Origin: a bacterium | GTDB taxonomy: Bacteria > Electryoneota > RPQS01 | Length of the DNA: 64,000 bases | Direction: 5' to 3' | Assembly (NCBI GenBank): GCA_036504735.1 | Contig: DASXUQ010000005.1 | Coordinates: 279,377 to 343,376, forward strand | Translations under genes and position numbers: made by a program | Notes under the pieces: generated by a model | Seen by the model: only the letters and a program-made list of their open reading frames with translations | What the model was told of the DNA's origin: nothing | Database searches by the model: none | Part shown: piece after piece, positions 8,257 through 16,258 of the stretch | Position numbering within the stretch: position 1 is the first letter of the stretch | Layout: each line of letters opens with the position of its first letter

Positions 8257-8344
8257 GTTATCCTCTACAAGCTAATGGTCGTATGTTTATATTGCCTATC
8301 CGCCCGAATCACCGGCAGTTGCCCACCATAGACTCCAAAGCGTC

Positions 8345-9337
8345 TTAAGCCTGTTCGCCGCTGTTGCCGGCGGTTTCCGCGCGCGGAGCTTCCGGGGCAC
8401 TGGGGGGTGTCACATCGGCTGCAGGTTGCGGCTTCTCTTCTCCGCCGTGTTGCGGCGGTCTGCTCGGTCCCGCGCTGGGGCCGCCTTCACCGGGACGACG
8501 CACTCTCTTGCGTCGCGGATCGCCACCACGATCTCCACCCGGTCCGCCCGGACCGCCGGGACGGCCACCGCCATCACGGCCACGCGGCTCGCGATGCTCC
8601 TGATCACGCGCGGAGGTCTCCTGTGCGGCTTCATGCAAGTGGGCCGTGGCGCGATAAGCCCCGAGGCCTTCGGCAACGGCGTCCGTGAAGGCGCGGGTGA
8701 CGACGGCGATGGACTTGAAGGCGTCATCGTTGGCCGGGATCGGATAGTCCACCAGATCCGGGTCTACGTTGGTGTCGGTGATCGCAAAGATGGGAATACC
8801 TAGCCGGCGAGCTTCAGCCACCGCGATCTTCTCGCGGCGCACGTCGACGACGAACATCGCGCCCGGCAGCCTGTTCATATCACGGATACCGCCGATGGAT
8901 TCGAGCAGCTTTTCACGGCGGCGTTCGATCATCAGGCGTTCTTTCTTCGAAATCTTCTCGAACGTGCCATCCGTCATCTTCTTCTCGAGCGTGTTCAGGG
9001 TCTTGATGCCCTGGCGGATGGTTTGGAAGTTGGTCAATGCGCCGCCCAGCCAGCGCTCGTTCACATAGGGAACGCCCGCCCGCTTGGCCTCGGCCAGCAT
9101 GATATCACGCGCCTGCGCCTTGGTACCAACAAATAAGACCTGTTCACCACGCGAAGAAATTTCTCGGATGGCGTTACAGGCCTTGTCCAGGCACTCCTGG
9201 GTCTTGCGAAGGTCGATCAGATGGATGCCGTTCCTCTGCATGAGGATGTACGGCTTCATCTTGGGGTGCCAGCGACGGGTCAAATGGCCAAAATGCGCGC
9301 CGGCGAGCAGCAGTTGCTGCAGCGTAACTCGAGACAT
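8345..9337 (-). CDS. rpsB: 30S ribosomal protein S2 (uS2) with a long Gly/Arg/Pro-rich tail
   Basis: The S2 core (residues 1 to about 236) begins SRVTLQQLLLAGAHFGHLTRRW and has RNGIHLIDLRKT, FVGTKAQARD and ERWLGGALTNFQTI. From about residue 237 a disordered tail of roughly 93 residues follows, first rich in Arg/Gly/Pro (GRPGGPGGPGGDRGGDPRRK), then Pro/Ala/Glu. S2 proteins are usually about 230 to 260 residues, so this 330-residue form is extended. I use the ATG at 9337, with AGGAG seven bases upstream, rather than the adjacent TTG at 9340. Confidence 0.97.
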   Translation of the reverse strand: MSRVTLQQLLLAGAHFGHLTRRWHPKMKPYILMQRNGIHLIDLRKTQECLDKACNAIREISSRGEQVLFVGTKAQARDIMLAEAKRAGVPYVNERWLGGALTNFQTIRQGIKTLNTLEKKMTDGTFEKISKKERLMIERRREKLLESIGGIRDMNRLPGAMFVVDVRREKIAVAEARRLGIPIFAITDTNVDPDLVDYPIPANDDAFKSIAVVTRAFTDAVAEGLGAYRATAHLHEAAQETSARDQEHREPRGRDGGGRPGGPGGPGGDRGGDPRRKRVRRPGEGGPSAGPSRPPQHGGEEKPQPAADVTPPSAPEAPRAETAGNSGEQA

Positions 9338-9340
9338 CAA

Positions 9341-9440
9341 AATCTCCTGAGGGGTTTACCGCCTCCCTGTCCATCATCCCGAAAAGCAATCCGCTTGCGC
9401 GGACACCCGCTTCCGGTCCGAACAGGTGTGTCAGTGTAAT
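9341..9440 (-). promoter_or_regulatory. Structured rpsB leader candidate
   Basis: Read on the minus strand, the untranslated region before rpsB can fold into GACACACC/GGGTGTC around a GC-rich loop. This is directly followed by the compact hairpin TCCGC-GCAA-GCGGA. The 18 bases GGTGTCCGCGCAAGCGGA (9407 to 9390) are identical to part of the cobalamin riboswitch at 615 to 598, but no B12 box is present here. Autoregulation of rpsB-tsf through S2 binding to its leader is known in other bacteria; whether this RNA does that is inference. Confidence 0.4.
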
Positions 9441-9477
9441 TTCCCGCCGCTGATGCGAGGGATACATAAACAGTACG

Positions 9478-9513
9478 GTTTGCCGGGCGGAATCAAGATT
9501 CCGCCCGGCAAAC
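9478..9513 (-). terminator. Perfect 17-bp stem-loop between rpsI and rpsB
   Basis: GTTTGCCGGGCGGAATC and its exact complement are separated by two bases, giving a very stable hairpin 15 bases after the rpsI stop codon. It has no clear U-run on either strand, so it may act as a processing or attenuation hairpin instead of a classical intrinsic terminator. It separates rplM-rpsI from rpsB-tsf. Confidence 0.55.
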
Positions 9514-9527
9514 AATCGAACAATCGT

Positions 9528-9920
9528 TTAGCGCTTCGAGTACTGGAACCGCTTGCGGGCGCCGGGCTGACCGTATTTCTTGCGCTCACGCTCACGCGGA
9601 TCGCGAGTCATCAGGTCGTTCTGGCGAAGCACGGGCTTCAGCGTCTCATCCATCAGCACCAGCGCGCGGGCAATGCCCAGCCGCACGGCGCCTGCCTGGC
9701 CGCTCAAACCGCCGCCACAGACGGTGGCTTTGATGTCGAGCTTATCGAGATGCTCGGTCACTTTGAGCGGGGTCTCAATTTGCATCCGCAGCACATCGCG
9801 GCGGAAATAGCCCAGCAAATCCTTGCCGTTAACGTCCACCTTGCCGGTTCCATGGGAGAGCCAGACTCGGGCAATGGCAGTCTTGCGGCGGCCGGTAGCG
9901 TAGTATCGTGTTGCTTTCAT
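9528..9920 (-). CDS. rpsI: 30S ribosomal protein S9 (uS9)
   Basis: A 130-residue uS9. It begins MKATRYYATGRRKTAIARVWL, has LGYFRRDVLRMQIETPL and GGGLSGQAGAVRLGIARALV. It ends with the conserved basic tail GARKRFQYSKR, whose terminal arginine contacts P-site tRNA. It follows rplM by 12 bases, the universal rplM-rpsI pair. Confidence 0.98.
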   Translation of the reverse strand: MKATRYYATGRRKTAIARVWLSHGTGKVDVNGKDLLGYFRRDVLRMQIETPLKVTEHLDKLDIKATVCGGGLSGQAGAVRLGIARALVLMDETLKPVLRQNDLMTRDPRERERKKYGQPGARKRFQYSKR

Positions 9921-9932
9921 GGTATGACGGTA

Positions 9933-10373
9933 TTACGAGTTTGACTGAGCTAAAAGGGATTCCGGTACCTGAGCAGTATGCGGATGCACCGGACCGGCGT
10001 ACACGCGAAGTTTGCCAAGCTGCTTGCGCCCCAAACGAGTACGAGGCATCATGCCCTTGACAGCCAATTCGATGATCCGTTCGGGATGCTTCTTCTTCAA
10101 GGACTCGTACGAGGTCCAGGTTTTTCCCTGCGGATGGCCAGTATGATGGAAGTACATCTTCGTACTGGCTTTGCTTCCGGTTACCCGGATCTTCTCGGCA
10201 TTGATAACGACAACAAAATCGCCCACATCCGTGCTGGGGGTAAACTGAGGCTTATTTTTGCCTCGGAGAATACTGGCGATGGTGGTGGACAGACGGCCAA
10301 GCACCTGGTTCGAGGCGTCTACAATGACCCACTTCCGTTCAACCTCGCCGGCCTTCGCGTGGTAGCTTTCCAT
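9933..10373 (-). CDS. rplM: 50S ribosomal protein L13 (uL13)
   Basis: A 146-residue uL13, an early assembly protein of the 50S subunit. Signatures are [40 protein letters not shown], the [11 protein letters not shown] loop and [18 protein letters not shown]. The start is the ATG at 10373 with AGGA nine bases upstream. A short overlapping ATG at 10380 is out of frame. It is the first gene behind the promoter at 10404-10432. Confidence 0.98.
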   Translation of the reverse strand: MESYHAKAGEVERKWVIVDASNQVLGRLSTTIASILRGKNKPQFTPSTDVGDFVVVINAEKIRVTGSKASTKMYFHHTGHPQGKTWTSYESLKKKHPERIIELAVKGMMPRTRLGRKQLGKLRVYAGPVHPHTAQVPESLLAQSNS

Positions 10374-10403
10374 TACTCATGATCCTATTTTTGCAAGCTT
10401 ATA

Positions 10404-10432
10404 AATGTAGTGAAAGCATCACAAATTGTCAA
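10404..10432 (-). promoter_or_regulatory. Sigma-70-type promoter for rplM-rpsI
   Basis: On the minus strand the -35 box is TTGACA (10432 to 10427) and the -10 box is TACATT (10409 to 10404), separated by exactly 17 bases. Transcription would begin near 10397, about 25 bases before the rplM start. The surrounding sequence is AT-rich, unlike its neighbours. Upstream of it (to 10564) I see only a GC-rich CCCC-AAA-GGGG hairpin after galT. Confidence 0.8.
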
Positions 10433-10564
10433 TACCTTTCTTTGACAACTTAGACCCAGCTTTCACATACATCTAAGCGAATTTATTACAATTGCTTACA
10501 GAGCGTCAGTATCCCCACGTCCCGGTTGACGGGCCTCCGTCCGCTCCGGCCCCTTTGGGGGAGG

Positions 10565-11599
10565 CTACCCTTCCAGAATGGCACTGCGCAGGTATTCTGC
10601 GGCCTGTTCTGGAGGCGTCGGATTGATGTGAAACCCTGTCCCCCACTCAAATCCCGCTGATTTGGTCAGGCGCGGGATGATCTCTACGTGCCAATGATAC
10701 CCCTCGGCAAGAGCCGGAAATTTCTGACTCCAAACCGAATGCGGTCGCAGATTTGGCGCGATATGCATCACAAAATTGAACGGTGGATCGTTCAGAGCGG
10801 TCCGCAAGCGGCCCAAGGTCTTGACAATGGCGCTTGCCAGGCCTTCCAGTTCAGTATCCGTAACCAGCGAAAAGTCGTGCTGATGGCGGATGGGAGCCAG
10901 AAACAGCTCGAAGGGGGACCGGCTGGCGTACGGAGCAAAGACCACATACGATCCATCATCATGGACGATCCGCGTGCCAACCTCCAGTTCCTGCCGGATA
11001 ATGTCGCAAAACAGGCAGCGCTCGCGGCTCATGTAATGATCCCGCGCCGATTGCAGTTCTGTCTCGATGACCTCGGGCACGATGGGCATGGCAATCAGTT
11101 GCGAGTGCGGATGGGACAGGGTCGCCCCCGCATTCTCGCCGTAATTGCGGAACATGGCGATGTACTGGAACCGTGTGTCACGCATCAGGTCCCGCAGACG
11201 GTCGCGCATGGCGCGTAAAACCTTGGCAAGGTGCGCGGGAGGCTGGTCTGCCATGTGGCGGGTATGATCCGGCGTCTCGATCACGATTTCGTGCGCGCCG
11301 ATGCCGTTCATGCGGTCATAGAGGCCATCCGCTGCTCGCTCCAGATTTCCCTCGATCCGCAGCGCCGGGTACTTGTTGGCCACCACACGCACCGACCATC
11401 CGGGGGAATTGGGCGCGCTGAAACCATCTCGAATCGCCAGAATCTCCGGAGGCGTCTTGTCCTCATTGCAGGGGCAGAACGGGCAAAAGTCCGCCGGCTG
11501 CTGCGACACCTTCACCTCGAATTCCGATGGCCGAAGGGCGCGTTCACTGGCGATAATCACCCATTGGCGCTGAATTGGATCATGTCTGAGTTCAGGCAT
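10565..11599 (-). CDS. galT: Galactose-1-phosphate uridylyltransferase
   Basis: GalT (344 residues) exchanges UMP between UDP-glucose and galactose 1-phosphate in the Leloir pathway. The catalytic HPHSQ lies at about residues 163-167, where the second His is uridylylated. The zinc-site cysteines CPFC are at about 39-42. The second HIT-like half contains FCDIIRQE and ends with the ...HWHVEIIPRLTKSAGFEWG signature. It follows the GH57 gene by 92 bases that carry a CTGAAA repeat tract, and AGGA precedes the ATG. Its position after glgC-GH57 suggests shared sugar-nucleotide metabolism. Confidence 0.96.
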   Translation of the reverse strand: MPELRHDPIQRQWVIIASERALRPSEFEVKVSQQPADFCPFCPCNEDKTPPEILAIRDGFSAPNSPGWSVRVVANKYPALRIEGNLERAADGLYDRMNGIGAHEIVIETPDHTRHMADQPPAHLAKVLRAMRDRLRDLMRDTRFQYIAMFRNYGENAGATLSHPHSQLIAMPIVPEVIETELQSARDHYMSRERCLFCDIIRQELEVGTRIVHDDGSYVVFAPYASRSPFELFLAPIRHQHDFSLVTDTELEGLASAIVKTLGRLRTALNDPPFNFVMHIAPNLRPHSVWSQKFPALAEGYHWHVEIIPRLTKSAGFEWGTGFHINPTPPEQAAEYLRSAILEG

Positions 11600-11640
11600 A
11601 CGATTTTCCTACTGGCGTGGCAATCTCTCTACGCCAAGAA

Positions 11641-11691
11641 TTTCACCGTTTTCAGATTTTCAGTATTTCAGCTTTTCAGCCTTTTCCGAAA
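11641..11691. repeat. Degenerate CTGAAA-unit tandem tract (second copy)
   Basis: On the minus strand, right after the GH57 stop codon, the units read GCTGAAAA, GCTGAAATA, CTGAAAAT, CTGAAAAC, GGTGAAATT. Unit and period match the tract at 5023-5070, which reads on the plus strand. Between this tract and galT lies a small TGGCGT/ACGCCA inverted repeat (11613-11636). Confidence 0.6.
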
Positions 11692-13809
11692 TCACACCAT
11701 CCAGTTCGCTGCGATCATCTCATCCGTCGGCACCACAAAATGGTACGCGCCGGCGGGGGGCAGCTTTTCGATCACGGCGTTGTCATCAATGATTTCCACC
11801 CAGAACTGGCACTCGCCGCCAAGCTGCAATCCGACCCGTTCATAAGCCAGCGCGACCTCCACAATGCGGCCCGATACCCAGCGGAAGCCGTCGTTTTTGC
11901 TCAAGGGCTGCTTTTCGTTCAGCGGAATCGACAGGCTGGCACGGTCTTCGGAAAGCACATGCAGGATCAGCACCGAAGATGCTTGTGGGCGCAGCGTCGC
12001 GGCTGGATCGAAGCGGAAGTACAGCTCATTCTTGCCGAAACCGTAAAACAGAGCCCGCATCGTATGTTCCGCTCGTCCCATCGTGGCCCCATACTGGCGC
12101 GGATCTACCTTGCAGGCATTGGCCCACTCGAAATAAGAGGTGTCTCTGCCGTCCAGAATCGGAAAAACCGGGAAGACCGGTTGCAGCCGGCGTTCCGCGC
12201 GCGGCGAAACTTTGATCGGCGCATCCAGCGCAGGAGGATACTGTCGGCCTGCCGCCTGATATACCGCCTTCAGATAGGACCGGAACAGCGCGTCAAACTG
12301 ATGCTCGTAGACCGAGCTGAATGGTTCGCCATACCACCAGAACCAGTCTGAACCCTGTGCGCGCAGCATCCACTTCCAGCACTCCTCGCGCCGCTCGTCC
12401 GCAGCGCCGAGTTCGTCCAGCATGTGCCGCGCCCGCCGCAATTCGATCCACGCTTCATTCTTCTGCGGGTCGCCGATCCAAATATGGAAGTCCGAGTCAA
12501 TCCACGATCCCGGATGCACATGATGCACGCGCTCGCGAGTCGGCGATTGCGCGTGCTCACCAAAGGTCTGGGTCTTCAAATGCGGGTGAGAATCCAATTC
12601 CCGGTACAGTGTATGCAGAAACTTCTCGCCCCCATCCGCATAATGCTCCCACGGATTCTCACCGTCCAGCGCGATAACCAGGCAGCGCGCGGGGTCGCCA
12701 CGGGTTGCAGATTCGATCCGCTCGGCATGGGCGACAAACTCCCTGACCGCCTCCCGCGCCGGCATGCTCGAATAGCGGAAGCCAATGGCATCGGACAGCG
12801 CTCGGTCGCGGAAATACAACCGCATCCCGTGCGGTCCCCGCTCCCATGCCTGAGAATAGAAATGCGAGATCGAATCCTTGCGGCTGCGCTCTCCCCTTTC
12901 CAGGATCGCCTGATCCGTCGCCGCCCAGCGATACCCGCAGCGAGCCGCAATTTCCAGCGCCTCATCACTCACAGAGCCTTCCGATGGCCAGAGCCCCACA
13001 GGCGCTTCGCCCCAGACATCTTCCTGCACCGCCCGCGCAAGTTTCAACTGCCGTTCGGCATCCTCCGGATGGCGGTATTCCATCCGTGGAAGCCGTTGAC
13101 GCTGAATATCCGCCAGCGCCACATGGGAGTCGCATAACAGCGGCAAGATGGCGTGCGAATAGGGCGACGTGGAAATTTCGATGGTTCCCGAGTCCCGCAA
13201 TTCACGGTAAGCCGGAAGCAAATCACTCAAAATGCGGTGATGAAAATCCAAAATCGTAAGAATATCCCCATGGGAATATCCTTTGCGTTTTGCCAGCAGA
13301 TCCGCGATCACCGGATCGCGCCGTCCCGCAAAACCGATCCAGATCAAGTTGAACAGCGCGATCAGGTCCGTATAATCCTGTCCGGTATACTCCATCATCG
13401 CCTGTTGAAGTGCGGCGTCTGTCGCATGCTCGCCGCGCTTGTGCAGCAACTGTTGATAACGTGGGTGAGGCCGGACGTGCACATCCCAGTTGATGGAAAA
13501 GAAATCGGCAAGGATCACCCGCTTTTCCACCTCGAGGAGATCTGCGACGGGAGTTCGGGAGAGGCGTTCGAACTCGTCTGCCACAGGCTCGCCGGCCGCA
13601 AACTGAATCTGTTCGAGCAGTGACGGCGAAAAGTTCGATGTGACGCGCGCGCCAGTCTCCCGCACCGCGGTCAGCATGTCGAGATACCCGCGCACCGCGT
13701 GCAATCTCACCCAGGGCATCACCGGCCGCTCCATCTCAGGAGACTGGTAGAATGGCTGGTGGTTATGCCAAAGAAACAGCACAGGAAGGCGTTCGCCCCG
13801 CTGCGTCAC
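11692..13809 (-). CDS. Glycoside hydrolase family 57 protein (alpha-glucan-acting)
   Basis: A 705-residue GH57 enzyme. The N-terminal barrel motif is VLFLWHNHQPFY. The nucleophile region reads GLWPSEGSVSDEAL (Glu in WPSEG), and the acid/base region reads VIALDGENPWEHY. Family members act on alpha-glucans as amylases, amylopullulanases or 4-alpha-glucanotransferases; I cannot choose between these. The last ~220 residues form a beta-rich C-terminal domain. I place the start at the GTG at 13809: it overlaps the glgC stop (GTGA) and has GGGAGG nine bases upstream. The frame runs further upstream, but inside glgC and without family similarity. The coupling with glgC suggests glycogen turnover. Confidence 0.9.
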   Translation of the reverse strand: MTQRGERLPVLFLWHNHQPFYQSPEMERPVMPWVRLHAVRGYLDMLTAVRETGARVTSNFSPSLLEQIQFAAGEPVADEFERLSRTPVADLLEVEKRVILADFFSINWDVHVRPHPRYQQLLHKRGEHATDAALQQAMMEYTGQDYTDLIALFNLIWIGFAGRRDPVIADLLAKRKGYSHGDILTILDFHHRILSDLLPAYRELRDSGTIEISTSPYSHAILPLLCDSHVALADIQRQRLPRMEYRHPEDAERQLKLARAVQEDVWGEAPVGLWPSEGSVSDEALEIAARCGYRWAATDQAILERGERSRKDSISHFYSQAWERGPHGMRLYFRDRALSDAIGFRYSSMPAREAVREFVAHAERIESATRGDPARCLVIALDGENPWEHYADGGEKFLHTLYRELDSHPHLKTQTFGEHAQSPTRERVHHVHPGSWIDSDFHIWIGDPQKNEAWIELRRARHMLDELGAADERREECWKWMLRAQGSDWFWWYGEPFSSVYEHQFDALFRSYLKAVYQAAGRQYPPALDAPIKVSPRAERRLQPVFPVFPILDGRDTSYFEWANACKVDPRQYGATMGRAEHTMRALFYGFGKNELYFRFDPAATLRPQASSVLILHVLSEDRASLSIPLNEKQPLSKNDGFRWVSGRIVEVALAYERVGLQLGGECQFWVEIIDDNAVIEKLPPAGAYHFVVPTDEMIAANWMV

Positions 13810-15038
13810 CAGACAAACCCTCCCGGAACCACCGTCACGCCCTTGGGGGTCACGATGAACCGCGCACGATCCGATTCGCTGTCCACACCGATAGTCATCC
13901 CATCCGGAATTCTCACTCCCGGACACACCAAGGCCTTGTGGACAACAGCCTTCCGGCCCACATCCACGCCGTGCAGGAGAATGGACTCCGTCACTCGCGC
14001 GCCCGTGTGTACCCGAACTTCCGGAGACAGCACGCTCTTTTCAACGCTGCCACCCGAGATCACGCACCCCGAACTGATGAGCGAATCCACGACCTTGCCC
14101 TGCAGCCCGAGTTCAATACTCGAATCCGTAATCCGTGCCGGCGGATGCTGGCCGAAATAGGTGCGGATCGGCCAGTCGGGGTCATATAAATTGATCTCGG
14201 GATACGGGTCCGCCAGATCGAGATTCGCAGCGTAGTAGGACTCAAGGGTTCCTATATCGCGCCAGTAGGCGGGCCGGTTGTGATGTTCATCGCGGAACGG
14301 ATAGACGACCACCTTCTCTCCACGCCCCACCAGCGCGGGGATGATGCTCCGCCCGAAGTCATGCGCCGAATTGGTATCTTTGGCGTCACGGATCAGCTCG
14401 CGGACCAGTTTGGCCGTCGTAAACACATACACACCCATGGACACCAGCGATTTCTTCGGATCGCTGGGCATCGTGGGCGGCTCCTGCGGCTTCTCCACAA
14501 ATTCCAGCACACGGTTGTCCGCGTCAATCCCCAGCACACCCATTTCGCGGGCCATTGAACGTTCGACTTCCACGGCGGCAATCGTCATCTCCGCGCCGCG
14601 CGCCACGTGATAGTCGAGCATCTTCGAGTAATCCATCTTGTAGACGTGATCACCCGAGAGGATCAGCACATACTCCGGCTTGTGCCGCTCCAGCAGTTCG
14701 ATATTCTGATAAATCGAATCCGCCGTCCCGTGATACCAGTCCTCGGACATGCGGTGCTGCGGAGGAAGAGCTTCGATGAACTCATCCAGTTCGCCGCGGA
14801 ACAGCATGTCCCAGCCGAGCTTCAGGTGACGATTCATCGTCAGGTTGGAATACTGCGTGAGCAGATAGACCTGACGGATACCGCTGTTGAAGCAGTTGGA
14901 CAGCGTAAAATCGATAATTTTGTAGCTGCCTGCGAAATCCACGGCAGGCTTGGCCATGTCGCGCGTTAACGGATAGAGCCGTTCGCCGCGTCCACCAGCC
15001 ATAATGAGCGTAAGAGCGTTCGCAAAAACTGGATTCAT
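13806..15038 (-). CDS. glgC: Glucose-1-phosphate adenylyltransferase (ADP-glucose pyrophosphorylase)
   Basis: GlgC (410 residues) makes ADP-glucose, the committed step of glycogen synthesis. The N-terminal nucleotidyltransferase domain shows LIMAGGRGERLYPLTRDMAK with PAVDFAG, then GTADSIYQN, LILSGDHVYKMDY and FVEKPQEP. The C-terminal left-handed beta-helix begins near residue 300 (IELGLQGKVVDSLISSG). The gene overlaps the upstream response regulator and the downstream GH57 gene by four bases each, so all three are probably translated together. Confidence 0.96.
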   Translation of the reverse strand: MNPVFANALTLIMAGGRGERLYPLTRDMAKPAVDFAGSYKIIDFTLSNCFNSGIRQVYLLTQYSNLTMNRHLKLGWDMLFRGELDEFIEALPPQHRMSEDWYHGTADSIYQNIELLERHKPEYVLILSGDHVYKMDYSKMLDYHVARGAEMTIAAVEVERSMAREMGVLGIDADNRVLEFVEKPQEPPTMPSDPKKSLVSMGVYVFTTAKLVRELIRDAKDTNSAHDFGRSIIPALVGRGEKVVVYPFRDEHHNRPAYWRDIGTLESYYAANLDLADPYPEINLYDPDWPIRTYFGQHPPARITDSSIELGLQGKVVDSLISSGCVISGGSVEKSVLSPEVRVHTGARVTESILLHGVDVGRKAVVHKALVCPGVRIPDGMTIGVDSESDRARFIVTPKGVTVVPGGFVW

Positions 15039-15397
15039 TCTCGCTTAGCAAGGACTTTCTTGATGGCCTGTTTCAACTCTGTCGTATCGGAACTCTTGAC
15101 CACATACGCCTCCGCCGGCCACGTCATAAAATTATCGCGATAGGACGGATAGGCTGTATTCAAAATCACCGGCTGCCGTTTGTCGCGCGCCATGATCTTC
15201 TGCAACAGATCGATTCCCGACATGCCCGGCATCTGAATGTCGAGCACGATCACGTCGTAATCGCTCGTCTCAAGTTTGCCCAGCACTTCGGTGGCGTTTC
15301 CCGCCGTTTCCACCTCGTAACCCTCTTCCTCGAGTTCCATCCGGTACAGCTCCCGGAGGTTCTTCTCGTCATCGGCGACCAGTAGCTTTGCGCTCAT
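15035..15397 (-). CDS. Single-domain response regulator (CheY-like receiver)
   Basis: About 120 residues consisting only of a receiver domain. The acidic pair is D9-D10 (LVADDEK), the phospho-acceptor is D53 in VIVLDIQMPG, and the conserved lysine is K101 in YVVKSSD. There is no output domain, so it must act through protein contacts. The ATG at 15397 overlaps the nadC stop by four bases; an upstream start at 15409 would add four residues. The orphan histidine kinase at 19531-20742 is the nearest candidate partner, which is only an inference. Confidence 0.9.
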   Translation of the reverse strand: MSAKLLVADDEKNLRELYRMELEEEGYEVETAGNATEVLGKLETSDYDVIVLDIQMPGMSGIDLLQKIMARDKRQPVILNTAYPSYRDNFMTWPAEAYVVKSSDTTELKQAIKKVLAKRE

Positions 15398-16254
15398 GGG
15401 ACGTTCCACTCCACTTCTAATGAAAAGTCAACCGCCTTGCTCGAGTGCGTCAATGCTCCGACCGAGATCGCGTGCACGCCCGTGGAGGCATAATCCACGG
15501 CGTTTGAGAGGTTCACTCCGCCGGACATTTCCAAATACACGGCGTTTCCGTGCCGTTTCACCGCTTCCGCCACGTCTGCCGGAGTGAAGTTGTCCAACAG
15601 CACGTGACTCCAGCCCATCGCCACCGCCTTTTCCAGTTCGTCGAGCGATCCCGCCTCGATCTTTCCATCCGCCAGCAACCCGCTCAGCGCGTGCTCGTCC
15701 GTGCGGCGCATGTCTTCCAGACATCTGCGGACGCCGTCCATGCCGCCAAGGATGCCCAAGTGGTTATCCTTGAGCAGCACCGCGTCCGTCAGATTCGTGC
15801 GGTACGCATCTCCTCCACCGTGGCGGACGGCGGCGATCTCCAGCGCGCGCAGGCCGGGCAGTGTCTTACGCGTGCATAAGATGGTGGTCTTCCATGGCGC
15901 CGTGACATCCACAAATCGGCGCGTATGCGTGGCCACGCCGGAAAGATGCGTCAAGAAATTCAGCGCGGTGCGCTCGGCCTTCAGAATGGACCGCGCCGGG
16001 CCGGACAGTTCCATGACGCGCTGCAACCGTACCACGCGCGCGCCGTCCATGACCAGCGCCTGCAGCTTCACCCCGGGGTCAACCTCGGCAAACACGGCAG
16101 CCACGACAGGCAACCCCGACACCACCGCATCTTCCCGTGCCTCGATCCACGCCGTGCCTGTGACCTCCGCGCCGACAAACAGGTCGGAGGTCATATCCCG
16201 GTTGCCCGCGATGTCCTCGTTCAGCGCGACGCGGATAAGATGCTCCAGATCCAT
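15394..16254 (-). CDS. nadC: Nicotinate-nucleotide pyrophosphorylase (carboxylating)
   Basis: NadC (286 residues) converts quinolinate and PRPP to nicotinate mononucleotide, CO2 and PPi in NAD synthesis. Signatures are ALNEDIAGNRDMTSDLF, AERTALNFLTHLSGVATHTR, CTRKTLPGLRALEIAAVRHG with GGDAYRTNL and VLLKDNHLG. The C-terminal DNFTPADV and LEMSGGVNLSN match the family barrel. It begins four bases after the helicase gene and overlaps the response regulator gene. Confidence 0.96.
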   Translation of the reverse strand: MDLEHLIRVALNEDIAGNRDMTSDLFVGAEVTGTAWIEAREDAVVSGLPVVAAVFAEVDPGVKLQALVMDGARVVRLQRVMELSGPARSILKAERTALNFLTHLSGVATHTRRFVDVTAPWKTTILCTRKTLPGLRALEIAAVRHGGGDAYRTNLTDAVLLKDNHLGILGGMDGVRRCLEDMRRTDEHALSGLLADGKIEAGSLDELEKAVAMGWSHVLLDNFTPADVAEAVKRHGNAVYLEMSGGVNLSNAVDYASTGVHAISVGALTHSSKAVDFSLEVEWNVP

Positions 16255-16258
16255 ACGA

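Noticed and set aside
6727-8331. A 534-codon open frame on the plus strand
   Set aside because: It is antisense to pyrH and tsf and shows no recognisable family.
13810-13926. Upstream extension of the GH57 gene to an earlier start
   Set aside because: The added 39 residues lie inside glgC and do not match GH57 N-termini. The GTG at 13809 has a good ribosome site and overlaps the glgC stop.
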